Shown here piece after piece: positions 24,023 through 34,840 of a stretch of DNA of 64,000 nucleotides; position 1 is the stretch's first letter, and every line of letters begins with the position of its first letter. The stretch lies in assembly GCA_007922195.1 (NCBI GenBank), contig ML682038.1, forward strand, positions 8,153,775 to 8,217,774, written 5' to 3'. The notes below the pieces were generated by a model that ran no database searches, was not told the origin of the DNA, and saw nothing but the letters and a program-made list of their open reading frames with translations. The stretch is from Podocnemis expansa (taxonomy: Eukaryota; Chordata; Testudines; Podocnemididae). Position numbers and translations under genes: made by a program.

Positions 24023-24209
24023 GTTCCTTGGTGACCTTGTATCAGGCCTGGATCAATCTATATCTGCATTCTCAACTACTTGTGATAGCCCCTGGGGAGC
24101 ACTCTGTCCGTCTGTGTGTGTGTGGCTGGGTGGGTGGGTGGGTGGGGGTTAGCACTCCCCTTGCCCTTGGGTGGACCACCATCAGGCTCTGAGTCTGTTA
24201 AGCAGCAGG

Positions 24210-24350
24210 CCAAAAAGTCCTGAAGGCCTGTGGGCCTAGCCCACTTTCTCATTGCAGCTGGGTTTGCACTCTGCCTTAGATGCAGCCCCCTCTTCAGGCT
24301 GGACCACATGGGAGCCTGGAGTGGGGCGGTTGCCCCTTTAGCCTCCCACA
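24210..24350. repeat. First copy of the sequence shared with 19169-19304
   Basis: AAAAGTCCTGAAGGCCTGTG, GCCCACTTTCTCATTGCAGC, GCCCCCTCTTCAGGCTGGAC and TTGCCCCTTTAGCCTCC match the other copy in order. Its place upstream of gag suggests LTR or leader sequence of the gypsy element. Confidence 0.6.
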
Positions 24351-25050
24351 TGCCGCTGGCTTCCCTAGCCTGAAGCATCCTTTGTGTGGGCCTTCTCTCG
24401 TGGGCTCCAGTGGCAGATCTCTCCTTCTCCTGGCCAACCCCAGGCTGAGAACTTGGCTGAGCTTTTAACTTCCTTTTCCTGCCAAGGAATGGGAGGCCTG
24501 TCTGACCAAGAGAAGCCTCCCTTGCTGTTGAGACAGTAGAGGACACCCTCTCAGGTGGGAGGGGGGTTGGTACACCTCATGTTGCCCCAAAGCAGTGTTA
24601 CAAATACTCTCGCCTTTCCCTATCTTCACCTTCAGTGGCTGCGAATGTCTCCCTTACTTCCTCTTTCTCATGATGGGGGAGAAGGAGTAAGTTGTCATGT
24701 GCTGCACCTAGACCCAGCTCTGAGATGCATTCCATCCATCACTATCAGTGGATGGTATGAAACTGGCTCACTGACTCCCACCTGGTGTTGGGAAAGGGGC
24801 TTTTGCAGTGTGCTTTTCATGTGGGATAGCCATTAGTTGTTAGTAAAGGTTCATTCTCTGCCTTTAACCACATTATGGCAACTGTCTCATTGTTGCTGCG
24901 TCCACATCAGTCCCACCCCTCAGCACACTCAGGGCCGATCTACACTGCCTGCCCTTTTTGGTGGCCGTTAAGCAAGGATATGAAAGTTACTTGAAAAAAC
25001 ATGAGTATCTACATTCAGCTTCTCCGCTCCCTGCACACACACTACACTGG
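24351..25050. other. Unassigned; possible upstream part of the gypsy element
   Basis: No recognised coding frame. GGGCCGATCTACACTGCC at about 24931 resembles a terminus of the Harbinger-like MITEs, but no partner end is visible. Confidence 0.35.
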
Positions 25051-25700
25051 TGTAGTAACCCTTGGGGAGGAAGGGGTTAACACTCTGGTCAGTGAGTCCC
25101 AGGACAGCCAATAGGAATGAAGCACAGGTTTTTGAATTGTAACAGCAGCCTGGCCTGGGCCTGTTTGGATGCAGCAGAGCTCCTGGAAGGATCAGGAGGA
25201 GGCCAGAGGGGCCTGAGGAAGAATCCAGCAACATTCTTACCAAAGATAAGTTAAATTTGTTACTGACCAGGCATGGGTAGAACAGGAAATGTTTACTTAG
25301 ATGCGGTCAGGGTATTTTCTTTGTTTTTGGCTTGTTTTTTGGATTTCTCTGTGCTAAGCACATGTAACCCAACCCCCACCCCACTACCCTGTAACTACCT
25401 AAGTTAATTCCCAGAGAAGCACCTCTCTGTGCTTATTATTCGTTCTTTTTGATTAAAGATTTTACCTTTTAATAAGTTCTGGTTCTGTTCCTGGTAGGGC
25501 AAGAGGTTTGTGTGCATGTGCCTTAGACTGCACAGGCAACTACTAGAGGGAACCCTGTTCCAGTTCCAGCTCATATTGCAGCTGGGGTCCAGTCACTTTC
25601 CTGAGAGAGGAATACAGAGGATCGCAAGTACCTCACAGGGAGGAATTCCCAAGTGCGCCTTCCTGGGTCTCAAGAGTTTTTTTTTTTGCATTTGGGTGGT
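25051..25700 (+). repeat. Possible solo LTR plus leader
   Basis: The segment begins TGTAGTAACCCTTGGGGAGG and contains GATTAAAGATTTTACCTTTT (a polyadenylation-type ATTAAA) with TTCTGGTTCTGTTCCTGGTA. It ends near TTTGCATTTGGGTGGTGGCA, which could be the leader of a retroelement. No second LTR or target duplication was found, so this is a tentative call from layout only. Confidence 0.35.
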
Positions 25701-25784
25701 GGCAGCGAGATACCACTCCAAGGCCAGGAATTGGAGGCCTTGGAGACTTTTAAGAGCAGGCTTTAAGGCCAGTGGCTTTTTGAT

Positions 25785-25858
25785 GAAGTGGGTTGTGGCC
25801 CATGAAAGCTTACGCTCAAAGAAATGTGTGAGTCTTTAAGGTGGCACAAGACATCTAG
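25785..25858 (-). repeat. SINE-like element, reverse, body only
   Basis: GAAGTGGGTTGTGGCCCATG, AAAGCTTACGCTCAAAGAAA and GTCTTTAAGGTGGCACAAGA are the reverse of the body at 53718-53789. Confidence 0.75.
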
Positions 25859-26455
25859 TGTGTTGCCCCTATGTTTTATGATCTTCTACATAATTCTGTG
25901 CAGGAAAAGTCCAGTGGGGTGGCAACGTCAAATTACAGAACTTTTGGGCTGGAAAATGTCTCATTTTAACTGCATGCCTAATGCTTGACCACTTTCTTTA
26001 CCAGTCAGAGTCATAATCACCTCATGACTGATTGTGCCCATCTGCAGCAGTACAGAGGTGAGAAATGAAAGAGATGGAATCATGACTCATTTGTGACTGC
26101 CTCTATCACTGCGCATGTTCCGAATGTTGCTTGAGGGAAATTTCTTAGCCAATCAATTGTCATATAATCATGCTTAGAAAAAATCAGTTATGCAGATTGT
26201 CCATTAGGGCTCACATTTAAGGGGACACCATTACTACAGTAATGACTTTAATGTGATTGCAATGGAGCACACCAGGCTCAAAGGGGTTAAAATGCTACTA
26301 AAGACCCAATTAGCCGTAAATGTGACATTTAGAGCAGGAGGCAGACCTTCAGAGAGAGGCTTGAAAAGGCAAAGTCTGCTCAGCTAGGAAGTAGGGGGTG
26401 CAGGAGCTCTCATTGGCAGGTGAGGGATGATTGATGCCTAGTGGAGTTCCCAGAG
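25859..26455. other. No recognised feature
   Basis: Mixed composition, nothing supported. Confidence 0.5.
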
Positions 26456-26463
26456 GAAAGGGG

Positions 26464-27202
26464 TAGCGGTTAAAGTGTACCAGAAAGCAGTGGGATGCCA
26501 TTCCAGGGCCCACTATTTATAGGGGCTCTGCATTCTGGGGCCCCTAAAAATAGAAAATGGAGCCAGAATGCTGCATTCCAAGCCCCAACATTTAAAAATA
26601 GTGGGCCCGGAACACAGTGTTCTGGCGCCACTTTCTATTTTTAGGGGCCCCTGAATGTGGAGCCCCTTAAAAATAGCAGGTCCCAGCAGGAAGGAGCTGG
26701 GAGATCTTAAATCTCCCTCCCTGGGCAGGCTCTCACTGGGCATGCTCAGACCTCTGAGCATGCTCATTGAGAGCCAGCTCAGGGCCGGAGCCTCAGGCCA
26801 GGGATGGAGACAGGGCAGCTCTGCCCTGCAGCAAGTAAGGTGGCCATGTGGGGGGGGGAGTGTTGGGGGCAGGTGATCTGGCTCAGTGGGGAAAGGGTGC
26901 GAGGGAGGGGTTGGCCTGGGGCAGCAGGGGAAGAGGGTGTGGCATGGGGGGGGTTGGAGAGTAGTGGACAGATGGGGGCCAAAGGCAGGAGCTGGGGTTG
27001 GGGGAAGGTCTTTGGCAGGAAAGAGCTGGGGTGGGGGGCTGGCAGGTGTGGGGCAGGAGCTGGGGTGTGGGGCAGGTGGGTGGGGGGGGCTGGGATTTGG
27101 GAGACAGTGGTTGGGGCGCCGGAGGGGGGCCCCCCTGTGCCGGCGGGGGGGGCACCTGATTAAGTGGTTTCCAGTGCCCACCAATTTATACTTCAACCCC
27201 TG
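26464..27202 (+). mobile_element. hAT-like GC-rich MITE (family 2), complete
   Basis: Termini TAGCGGTTAAAGTG (left) and CTTCAACCCCTG (right, reverse complement of the family end). GAAAGGGG at 26456-26463 and again at 27203-27210 is a perfect 8-bp target duplication. Inside are GGAATG/CATTCC words, repeated GGGGCCCCTAAAAATAG-like units in both orientations (26525-26680), two GAGCATGCTCA palindromes, and a G-run-rich half (26840-27160). The 227-codon minus-strand frame crossing it is Pro-rich because of the G-runs and is not a gene. Confidence 0.88.
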
Positions 27203-27210
27203 GAAAGGGG

Positions 27211-30200
27211 GGAATTTTTCTGTTGCTTTATGGTGGTTTTGGGTATCTCACAAGGGGAAGAATCATACATAAGAGGGCTAGTTGGTGGATTAAGTCACTG
27301 CAACCTACTTGTAGAAGTGACAGTTGGGGCTGATAAGGTTGCAGAAGGCTCAAAGTACTGTTTTAAGTAGCAATGACTGCAGCAAATTAAAAGGGGGAGA
27401 TTATTGGGTGCTGCTGGAGAGTCAAGTCCCCATTGCACCTGTGGGTTTTTTTTACCCACCTCTATTAAAAAAAAATATGTGCACTTGCTACTTTAGTAGG
27501 GGTGGAGCCCTGTGTAAGAGCTACCACTGCCTGCCCTAAAAGATGCTGGAGCAGTGGACAGTTAGCAGGGAAGCTGAGCCTGAATGGCTGCTGTACCAGG
27601 CAAAACTGCAGTGAGGCCTCTATAAGGTGTGCTATAATAAGGAGTCACTACACATATAAATCAGAAGGCAGATTTGACCCAATGTGCATTTGAAAACTAG
27701 ACAAGGACAAGACCGAACCCTTGTTTTGCATGAAATATATGCCACATTACCTTCTTTGGTGATTATTTCCCTTAAATGCTGCTCAAAACCTAATGTTTCC
27801 TTTTTTATTCTGGTCCTAATTTTCTCTCCATAAGCAGTTAGGATGTGCTGTGTGTTTTCTTTTGTTTATAAAGATACTACACAGGTAAACAGCTTAGTAG
27901 TGCTTGTCATTCTATTCTGTAGAATATTCATTCTCTGAAAATGTTTTCCCATTTATTATTTGTTTTTTCCTTCCCTTTTTCCTGGACACAAAGCTTTTTG
28001 TTCTCTGGGAACATCAATTTCCAAAACAGATTATGGCACTTTTAACATACTGCACACTTGTATAACCCAGAGAAAATTGAATCTGCCTCCCACTTCTGCT
28101 GGGGCATCAAAAACATATTTTCAGTATTCTCATCCTCACAGAAACTGCTTTACAGCATCTCAGTACTGAATGCATCATCTTGAGAGGTACTTTACATCCA
28201 TTACCCTTAGCAAAGAGGCGAGGGAATACACTTCCGTCACAAAGACAGAACAGAAAATAGCCACATTGCTATATTTATACTTAGAAAAAGGAAATGATAT
28301 GAGAATGCAAGATAAGAGAACAAGTGCTCAATAATGTCAAACATATGAACAAAATGTACTGAATATTTGGCTTCAGCTGAAATATTTGGAAGATAGCAGC
28401 ATTGTGGGTGGACTCTAGGCAGCGACACTGTCGGCATACGTCACTTAAAAAGCCTTGTGTTTTAAAGCTGAGAGAGAGAGTAAAGCTCTTGTCTTGAGTC
28501 TACTTTTGTGTGCTGCTGAGCATGAAATGTTTTTATATCTATACATTTAGTATGAAGCATCATGGCCTATAGAAATTGGGAAGCATTCTGAATGTCACTT
28601 TATATCAGATCAATAGCATCGGATTCAGCACCAAGTGAAATGAATTGCCAAATTTTCACTGTTGACAAAGAATCAGAAATACCTAGATTTCCATTAGAGA
28701 GCCTGACTAGCTGAATTGTTGTCACCATCATTAGTTTTACCTAGATTTACCTAAGAAAAAAGTGGTTCAAGACAGAATGCTGTGGTAGGACAATGAGAAA
28801 CAGATTGCAGGCAATCAAAGGGGACTGGGCAAAACCAACCAGTCATACAATATAAGACTGCAAATCTGTACATACAACAATATAAGATTGTAAACAACTG
28901 GTTCTGATTACTGCAGCAAATACAGCTTTGGCCAGCAACACAAAAGCCAATAACATTTCATCAATATTAAGAAATTAGTTGGCTCATTATCTTGATCAAT
29001 GATGCCTCTCCTAGTGTAATTTGTTTGATAGCAGACAGAGTGATGGCATTGTGTAAATTTTATACAACAATTATTCTGAAATACAGTTGAACACTTTAGC
29101 AATATAACAGATGCTAGTCAATAATGGTAAAGTTTATCATACATTCCGTCCATCTTTTATAATCAAGTGGGCTTATAATAGGTTAAAATGGTTTGGCATT
29201 TTGACAGCACAGCCTGAAAAACTAGTAGTTTGAGTAATACTTGGAAGTAAATAAGTACAGAACTGGCACATGGTTGAAGGACATTTGTGGGCCTGAGATG
29301 GAGAGAACAAACTGTAGGCTTTTATTTCTGGCCTAATTCCCTGGCCTCACTTTAAAAGAAAGCATTAAATTCTGAAACTTCAGTACCATACTACATTACC
29401 TCATCTGAATGTTCATCGCACAAGAGCCAGACAGTGACAGAGAGAATTTCTGATAGCCTGGCTCTTCTTTCTTAAATTAAAACACAAATTCTGTACATCT
29501 AAAAAGTCCATAATCTATGGTGCTCCACTTTAATGAGAGCGTAAGAAAAACAACCAACCAATAAAAGATTCTAAACAGGATTCTGAGACTTCCTTTACTG
29601 CCAACATCAATAGCTGAAAAGCAACTATTCATGTCTGACTTCATAGCTTGTTCCTATTAACTTGCTTGTTAACCTAGTGGATGAGTGGGAGAGATTTTCA
29701 AAGACATAATGGGAGTTAGGCTCATAATGGCTCGTTGTAACTTTACAATGCTCCCTGGGGGCCTGCAAGCTGCTTGGTGCTTTCCATACTGACAAAGAGG
29801 CATGATTCCTGCTCCATGTCTCTCAGAAGCCACAACGAGACAAACAGTTGGAGATTCCTGGAGGGGAAGATGTCAATATAAGTCAACTAAAACTGTTCCC
29901 AAAAATGCACCGTACAGTGTGCTCCACTGATGCTCTGACTTCTAGGGCCAAATGAACACCAATGAGAAATTTACCATTCAGTTTAACTGCACCAGGATTT
30001 GGCCTATTACCTGCACTCTTTACATCCCCAATTGCTAAGAAAATATTACACAGAACTTTTGAACCAGCTAGGATATAAATGGAATCATTACGTATATTGT
30101 ATATTAGATAAATAATGGCTATAAAACACTTGATTGTCCACTTTAGTTGATGCTAAAGATTGTGCTGCAGAAAAAATAATGGGGATTATTAGTTTTCTCC

Positions 30201-30999
30201 TAAATTATCTGAAATGGCTATAGCCTTAACATTTACAGTGACTCTAAACTACAGGAAGCAAAATGAGCAAGATGTGTCCTTGCTCAAACACAGGGACATT
30301 GACAAAGTTCAAAGTACTGGTAGCAAAAATGGATCCTAACAGAAATTGCACTGGTGTTGAGAATCTCAATGTGATAATGGTTCAAAATGAGTGAATTGCT
30401 ATTTTGTCTTCCATATTAGCATTTTCAGACATGAGAAAGTCATATCTACTGAGGTGAAGGTGATAGTGACTCCAGCATTTGGGGGGCGGGGGTGGTGCTG
30501 GATGATTCAGAGCACATGGGTAATGAAATAAGGAGAATTTCACATGTGGATTGAGTTGAAAGGGGATAACTAACATTTTTAGATAACGTCTAATTGTGGA
30601 GACTCTGTGAAATGAATGTGTTACTTCAGGCTAGTTCTCCATGCTTCACACCAAAAATCTTATTTCCAGTGCAGTGACGTTCAAATCATTGTCATCACCA
30701 ATGAGACCTTTTCTGGCAGACTCATCAGAGGGGCCAAAGACGGAAGAGGCATGGGAAATGAACTCCACCCATAAGTGACGAAGCTATTAGAGATGTGCTG
30801 TGCGTATTTAAAAGGTGGTGCATCAATACAGTACATTACATAGAGTTGATCTGTTATCTTCGCCCTGATTTCAACATCAAACAACTCATACTCTTCACGC
30901 CTTTTCAAAAGTTTGATTTAGCTACATGTATACCACAGCCTGAGAAGCATGGAGGCTGCTTAGCTATGCATTCTTGATGTGAGCATTACAAACACCTCG
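27211..30999. other. Mostly unique AT-rich DNA
   Basis: About 3.8 kb without a credible gene. A short old repeat may lie near 29690-29735 (GGGAGAGATTTTCAAAGACA, GGGAGTTAGGCTC). The left boundary of the Harbinger relic may lie within 30600-31000. Confidence 0.5.
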
Positions 31000-31590
31000 C
31001 ACTTTGTAGGGCAGTATTTCCAGAGCTGAGACAGGAGCTGCCGTGGAACTTTACGATGTCCTTCAAGCAGCCCTGCTGCAAGCCAATGGTGTTGCAAGCA
31101 CTGGTGGATCACAGAGGGCATTGCACTGGCAACAAAGTAGGCTGATCACGAAACATGCACGATGCACACCTCTTTAAGAACACAGGTTTGTTCAGAAAGC
31201 TGCAGGCAGCGACTTTCTTTCCAGATCACACAATAGCCATTGATGATGCTGAAATACCAGCAATGATCCTTGGAGACATAGCTTACTCCTTGTTCTCAGG
31301 GCTCATGAAGTTGTGCATTAGATACTTGGACAGCAGAAAGGAGCTGAGCACATGCAGAATGGTGGTAGAATGTGCCTTTGGATGTTTAAAGGATCCCTGA
31401 TTCAGTTTGTTTACTAGGTTTAGCCCTCAGTGGAAGCAATATTCCCATTGTTCTTGCTGCCTGCTCTTTGCTCCATATTATCTGTGAGGCAAATGGAGAG
31501 AAGTTTCTACAGTGGTATGGTGTGCAGGAAGATACACTGGCAGCTAATTTTGAGCAGCCAGCTACCAGGGCAATAATAAAAGTGCAGTGA
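31000..31590 (+). pseudogene. PIF/Harbinger (HARBI1-like) transposase remnant
   Basis: The frame at 31155-31400 reads MHDAHLFKNTGLFRKLQA, FFPDHTIAIDDAEIPAMILG, then MVVECAFGCLKD, matching the DDE_4-type nuclease core of Harbinger transposases: D before the RKLQ region, GD...AY, and the final E in VECAFG. After a stop, about 31440-31580 encodes ACSLLHIICEANGEKF-like sequence and NFEQPATRAII, the usual C-terminus (family pattern HN-x-C). No intact start, several stops. It once cut and pasted elements using 3-bp targets; this copy cannot. Confidence 0.85.
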
Positions 31591-32117
31591 AGCTTTGAAA
31601 ACCCATTTCAGTAATGACCCACAGTCATGTACGCTGCTTACTTGTGTTGTCCCTTCTCAAACCGTCCTCTGTAGCATCAACGTCTCTGTACCTCCCTCTT
31701 CAATCCTCCCACCCCCTGCTTAGAAGAAATAACTTTCGCTCCTGAAATGACTTTTATAGCACAAACATAAAGACCAGGAAAAGAATTTAATCTTGGACCA
31801 AAAGTATAATAAAATTTGGAGGGGAAAAGCCAAGTCAGCCTGTCAGTAGAAGTACAGTAATGTTGCCCATCAAAGATCACTGAATGGGCTCCGTTTGTTC
31901 TCAGTACTCTCCCGTAGTATTGAATTGAAGGAATACTGCACTACCTGCTCCCCTGCATTCTGGAATGTTTGAGGGGGCGGGAATACAGAAATGTTTGCAG
32001 GCCATTTTGCAGGAGCTGCAGAGGGAGTCTAGCCTCAAGATGTTTATCCTGAAGCTGAGCCAGATGCCTCAACAAGTCCAATTGCTCCTGCATAGTCCTC
32101 CATGCCATGTAGGCAAT

Positions 32118-32369
32118 CTACTTCAGGAACAGAGACAAGCAGGTAGACAGTGCCCCCTCATTGTAGAAGCAGCATATCTGTGGTGCAGAACCAGCATGAC
32201 CGCTTACCTTCCCTGCCTTCTGGTATGCTTGCCAAAGTTCTTTGATTTTCATGTAGCACTGGATATCCCTGGTGTAGCTCTTTTCCCTCATGCCCTGCTC
32301 AGTCTTCTCGGATGCCGATGTTTTTCTGGCTGGCTTGGAGCTGTACTGCACAGTCTCTTTTTCCCACAT
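32118..32369 (-). pseudogene. Myb/SANT-like accessory protein of Harbinger element (remnant)
   Basis: The minus-strand frame contains YTRDIQCYMKIKELWQAYQK, AGKVSGHAGSAPQICCFYNE, the helix-rich Myb/SANT-like DNA-binding module that Harbinger elements encode beside their transposase. It faces the transposase pseudogene about 0.5 kb to the left, the arrangement expected for one element with two convergent genes. The 5' and 3' ends are missing or shifted, and a plus-strand frame at 31965-32411 is its antisense shadow. Confidence 0.75.
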
Positions 32370-32559
32370 ACTAGTGAGGCCCTTGTATACTCCAAGCTGG
32401 AGTGCATTTGAAACATTGCACCACCATGCTCAGTTAGGCTGGTGAAGTCTCCATGCTGATCAAACAAGAAGTGGGAATTCAAAATTGCATAGACCTTTAA
32501 TGGGGAGGGACTGTTTATTATGTACCTGGCTGTCGTGAATATCATCACCATTAACAAAT

Positions 32560-33759
32560 AATTATTTTAATCCATTCTTTGTTGTCCACCTCTCCACTGC
32601 TTGCTACTCCACTTATTTATAAAATGTATGCGTTAATACATCTATAGAGTCAAATAGGCATGCAATGCAAAAATGAGTCCCACATCATCTGCATATTAGC
32701 CTGATTCTACATAGTATTTTTGTATTACTATAAATATGTTTATTAACTAAAACTAAAATTACTTTGCGAAAGTGATCGGCTGTAACTGACCAACTGGGTG
32801 CATAATTATGCATATAATGTACCTTCTCCTCTATGTCCCTACAATAGAATTAGTAGAAACATATTGACTAAAATAATTAAATGTTTTTAAAAATTTAAAG
32901 GTTACCAGGGAGAGGGCCTTGACAGCAGACATTTTCAAAATCTAGCCAAAGTAAGATGGTCTAGATGAATGGATGGTGGGGGAGTTTTTTGGTGTGGTTT
33001 TTTTTTTTTTTTTTTGACCTACATTTCTTTTAACTCAACAGTTACTAAAATAGTTATATTTGGGCTCCAGTGTTCTGGTTTTACCCTGAGTTTGGGTCAC
33101 ATCATTTAATTATGACACATAATAATAGGCCAAATTAGGGAAAGTGAGTCCCCTCCTTTTTGTAGACTGAAACAGAATTGTAAAATGCACCCTTTGACTT
33201 TTACATTGCTATATGAATTTTCACAGTGCATTCTGCTGTGGTTTTAATGTCATGTCAGAGATACCAATAGGGATGCACTGAAACAAAACTAAAACATTGG
33301 GAGAATATTCATTTTTACTGAGGCTACCCAACCTAATCAAAATATTGTATAGCTGTTACATTCCTCCAAGGCGTTTATTATTTTATTCCACACTAATAGG
33401 TAATTTACCTCAAAAAGAATTTTTCCACAATATTTATTCCAGAATATTTTAAAGATTCCTATACCCACTTCAATGTATGCAGCTAACAGCAGTTTGTTTT
33501 GACCCCATCAGGAGTATGATCCCTAAATTGTCAGATTTATTATAGTTTATTTTGATGCTGTACAAATTTTAGAGTCTACTCTTCTATAGCTTTTAATAAG
33601 ACTTCTGGAGCCTGCAAATACAACAAGACATCTGCAACATACAAAGCTATTTTATGTTCTAGTCCAGCCATACTGCATAGGTAATATATGATGTAATATG
33701 TTAATGTTTTATTGTAAGTAATGCAAAGTTGAAAAATAAATGAATAAAATGTTCTTGTC
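32560..33759. other. AT-rich DNA without recognised features
   Basis: Only a poly-T tract (about 32998-33016) stands out. Confidence 0.5.
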
Positions 33760-33950
33760 CAGTGGGTTTCAAACATTTTTTTTTGGGAGCCCATTGAAAA
33801 AAAAAATCATTTATACCTGCAGTGCAACTATTACATCTTTGAACAATGCATTCAAACTTTTTTGGTCGCAGCAGCGGGGGACACCGTGACCCAGTACCTG
33901 TGGGTCTGTGATCCAGTACTGGGTCCTGACCCATAGTTTGAAAACCACTG
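33760..33950. mobile_element. hAT-type MITE (family 1), short copy
   Basis: CAGTGGGTTTCAAACATTTT at the left and ATAGTTTGAAAACCACTG at the right are inverted termini. Flanks TTCTTGTC (33752-33759) and TTCTAGTC (33951-33958) match at 7 of 8, a clear 8-bp duplication. At 191 bp it is the shortest copy of the group in the window. Confidence 0.88.
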
Positions 33951-34476
33951 TTCTAGTCCATACTAAGATTAAGGTCTGGATTTTTAAAGGGCTTGTATGA
34001 TTTGGTGCCCTGCTCAGCATCACAACTGATTTAGAGCCCTAAGTTTAATTTTTAAAAGTGATGTAGGCTGCTAAATACATTGACTTTTACTGAGTTTAGG
34101 ATTTAGCCACATTAGCCATTTAGGCCTTGTAATGCTGAGTGGAACAATCCCTAAGCAACTTCACAAATCTGGACCTAAAGTGCATGTAAAATATTTTAAA
34201 AAAAGAGCTTGAATTTACTGCATTAGATGGCCTCAAAACCCCCAAATGAAACATATATTTTACAAAACAATCTTTGTGTTAATGATGTTCCAGTGTTAAC
34301 ATCTCTGCAGCTTCTTTCTCCTCTGAACACACCATGTGTCAGTGCTTGGCACCATCATGTCCTAGATTTTCCATCTAGTTTGCTTAAATGTCTTTTTGTC
34401 TAACTTTGCTAGTGGTACTGCAGCAGAGATCTCACCCTAAAGCTTGCACTTCTGATGTGTGGGAGTTGTATTAAAG

Positions 34477-34840
34477 CAGGCGTGGCCAAACTGCGGCTCT
34501 GGAGCCACAGGTGGCTCTTTAGAGAAAATGTGTGGCTCGTGGAAGAATGTCAGCAAATCACTTTAGGAAAGCAGCCCCAGCACAGGAGTTTTAAATCTCC
34601 CACCCTGAGCATGCTGAGAGCATGCTGGGGGTGGCGGAAGCCCCAGCCTGTGCCTAACTGCCAGAGCAGCCAGATAAGTGGGCCCTGTGGGGACGGTCGG
34701 CCCAGCAGAGCTAGCGTCAGGGCCTGGTGGTTTGGGAGAGGGTCAGGATGGCGGGGAGAAGCACGGCATGGTTGGAGACAGGGGGAATCGGTGGCATGGT
34801 CAGGGATGGTGGGGAGAAGTGCAGTCATTAGGTATGAAAG
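34477..34840 (+). mobile_element. hAT-type MITE fragment (GGCCAAACTGCGGCTC type)
   Basis: CAGGCGTGGCCAAACTGCGG, GGAGCCACAGGTGGCTCTTT is a familiar left end of vertebrate hAT-derived short elements. It shares GAGCATGCTGAGAGCATGCT with family 2. The reverse-complement right end is not found, so the copy is truncated and its end is approximate. Overlapping frames of 101-156 codons are not recognisable genes. Confidence 0.6.

Larger units (their letters stand above)
20425..24350 (-). mobile_element. Ty3/gypsy element with integrase before RT (Gmr1-like), 3'-truncated
   Basis: Read on the minus strand the order is gag (from 24022), CCHC knuckle (23012-22971), protease (about 22850), integrase zinc-binding region and core (22170-21517), a GPF-type tail (about 21270-21180) and then reverse transcriptase (about 21050-20429). 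Integrase upstream of RT is the copia-like order known for the Gmr1 group of Ty3/gypsy elements; most gypsy elements have RT first. RNase H and the 3' LTR are missing: sequence stops just after the RT palm. All frames carry stops or shifts. Confidence 0.75.

Noticed and set aside
26513..27196. 227-codon Pro-rich frame on the minus strand
   Set aside because: Lies wholly inside the family 2 MITE; composition follows the G-runs.
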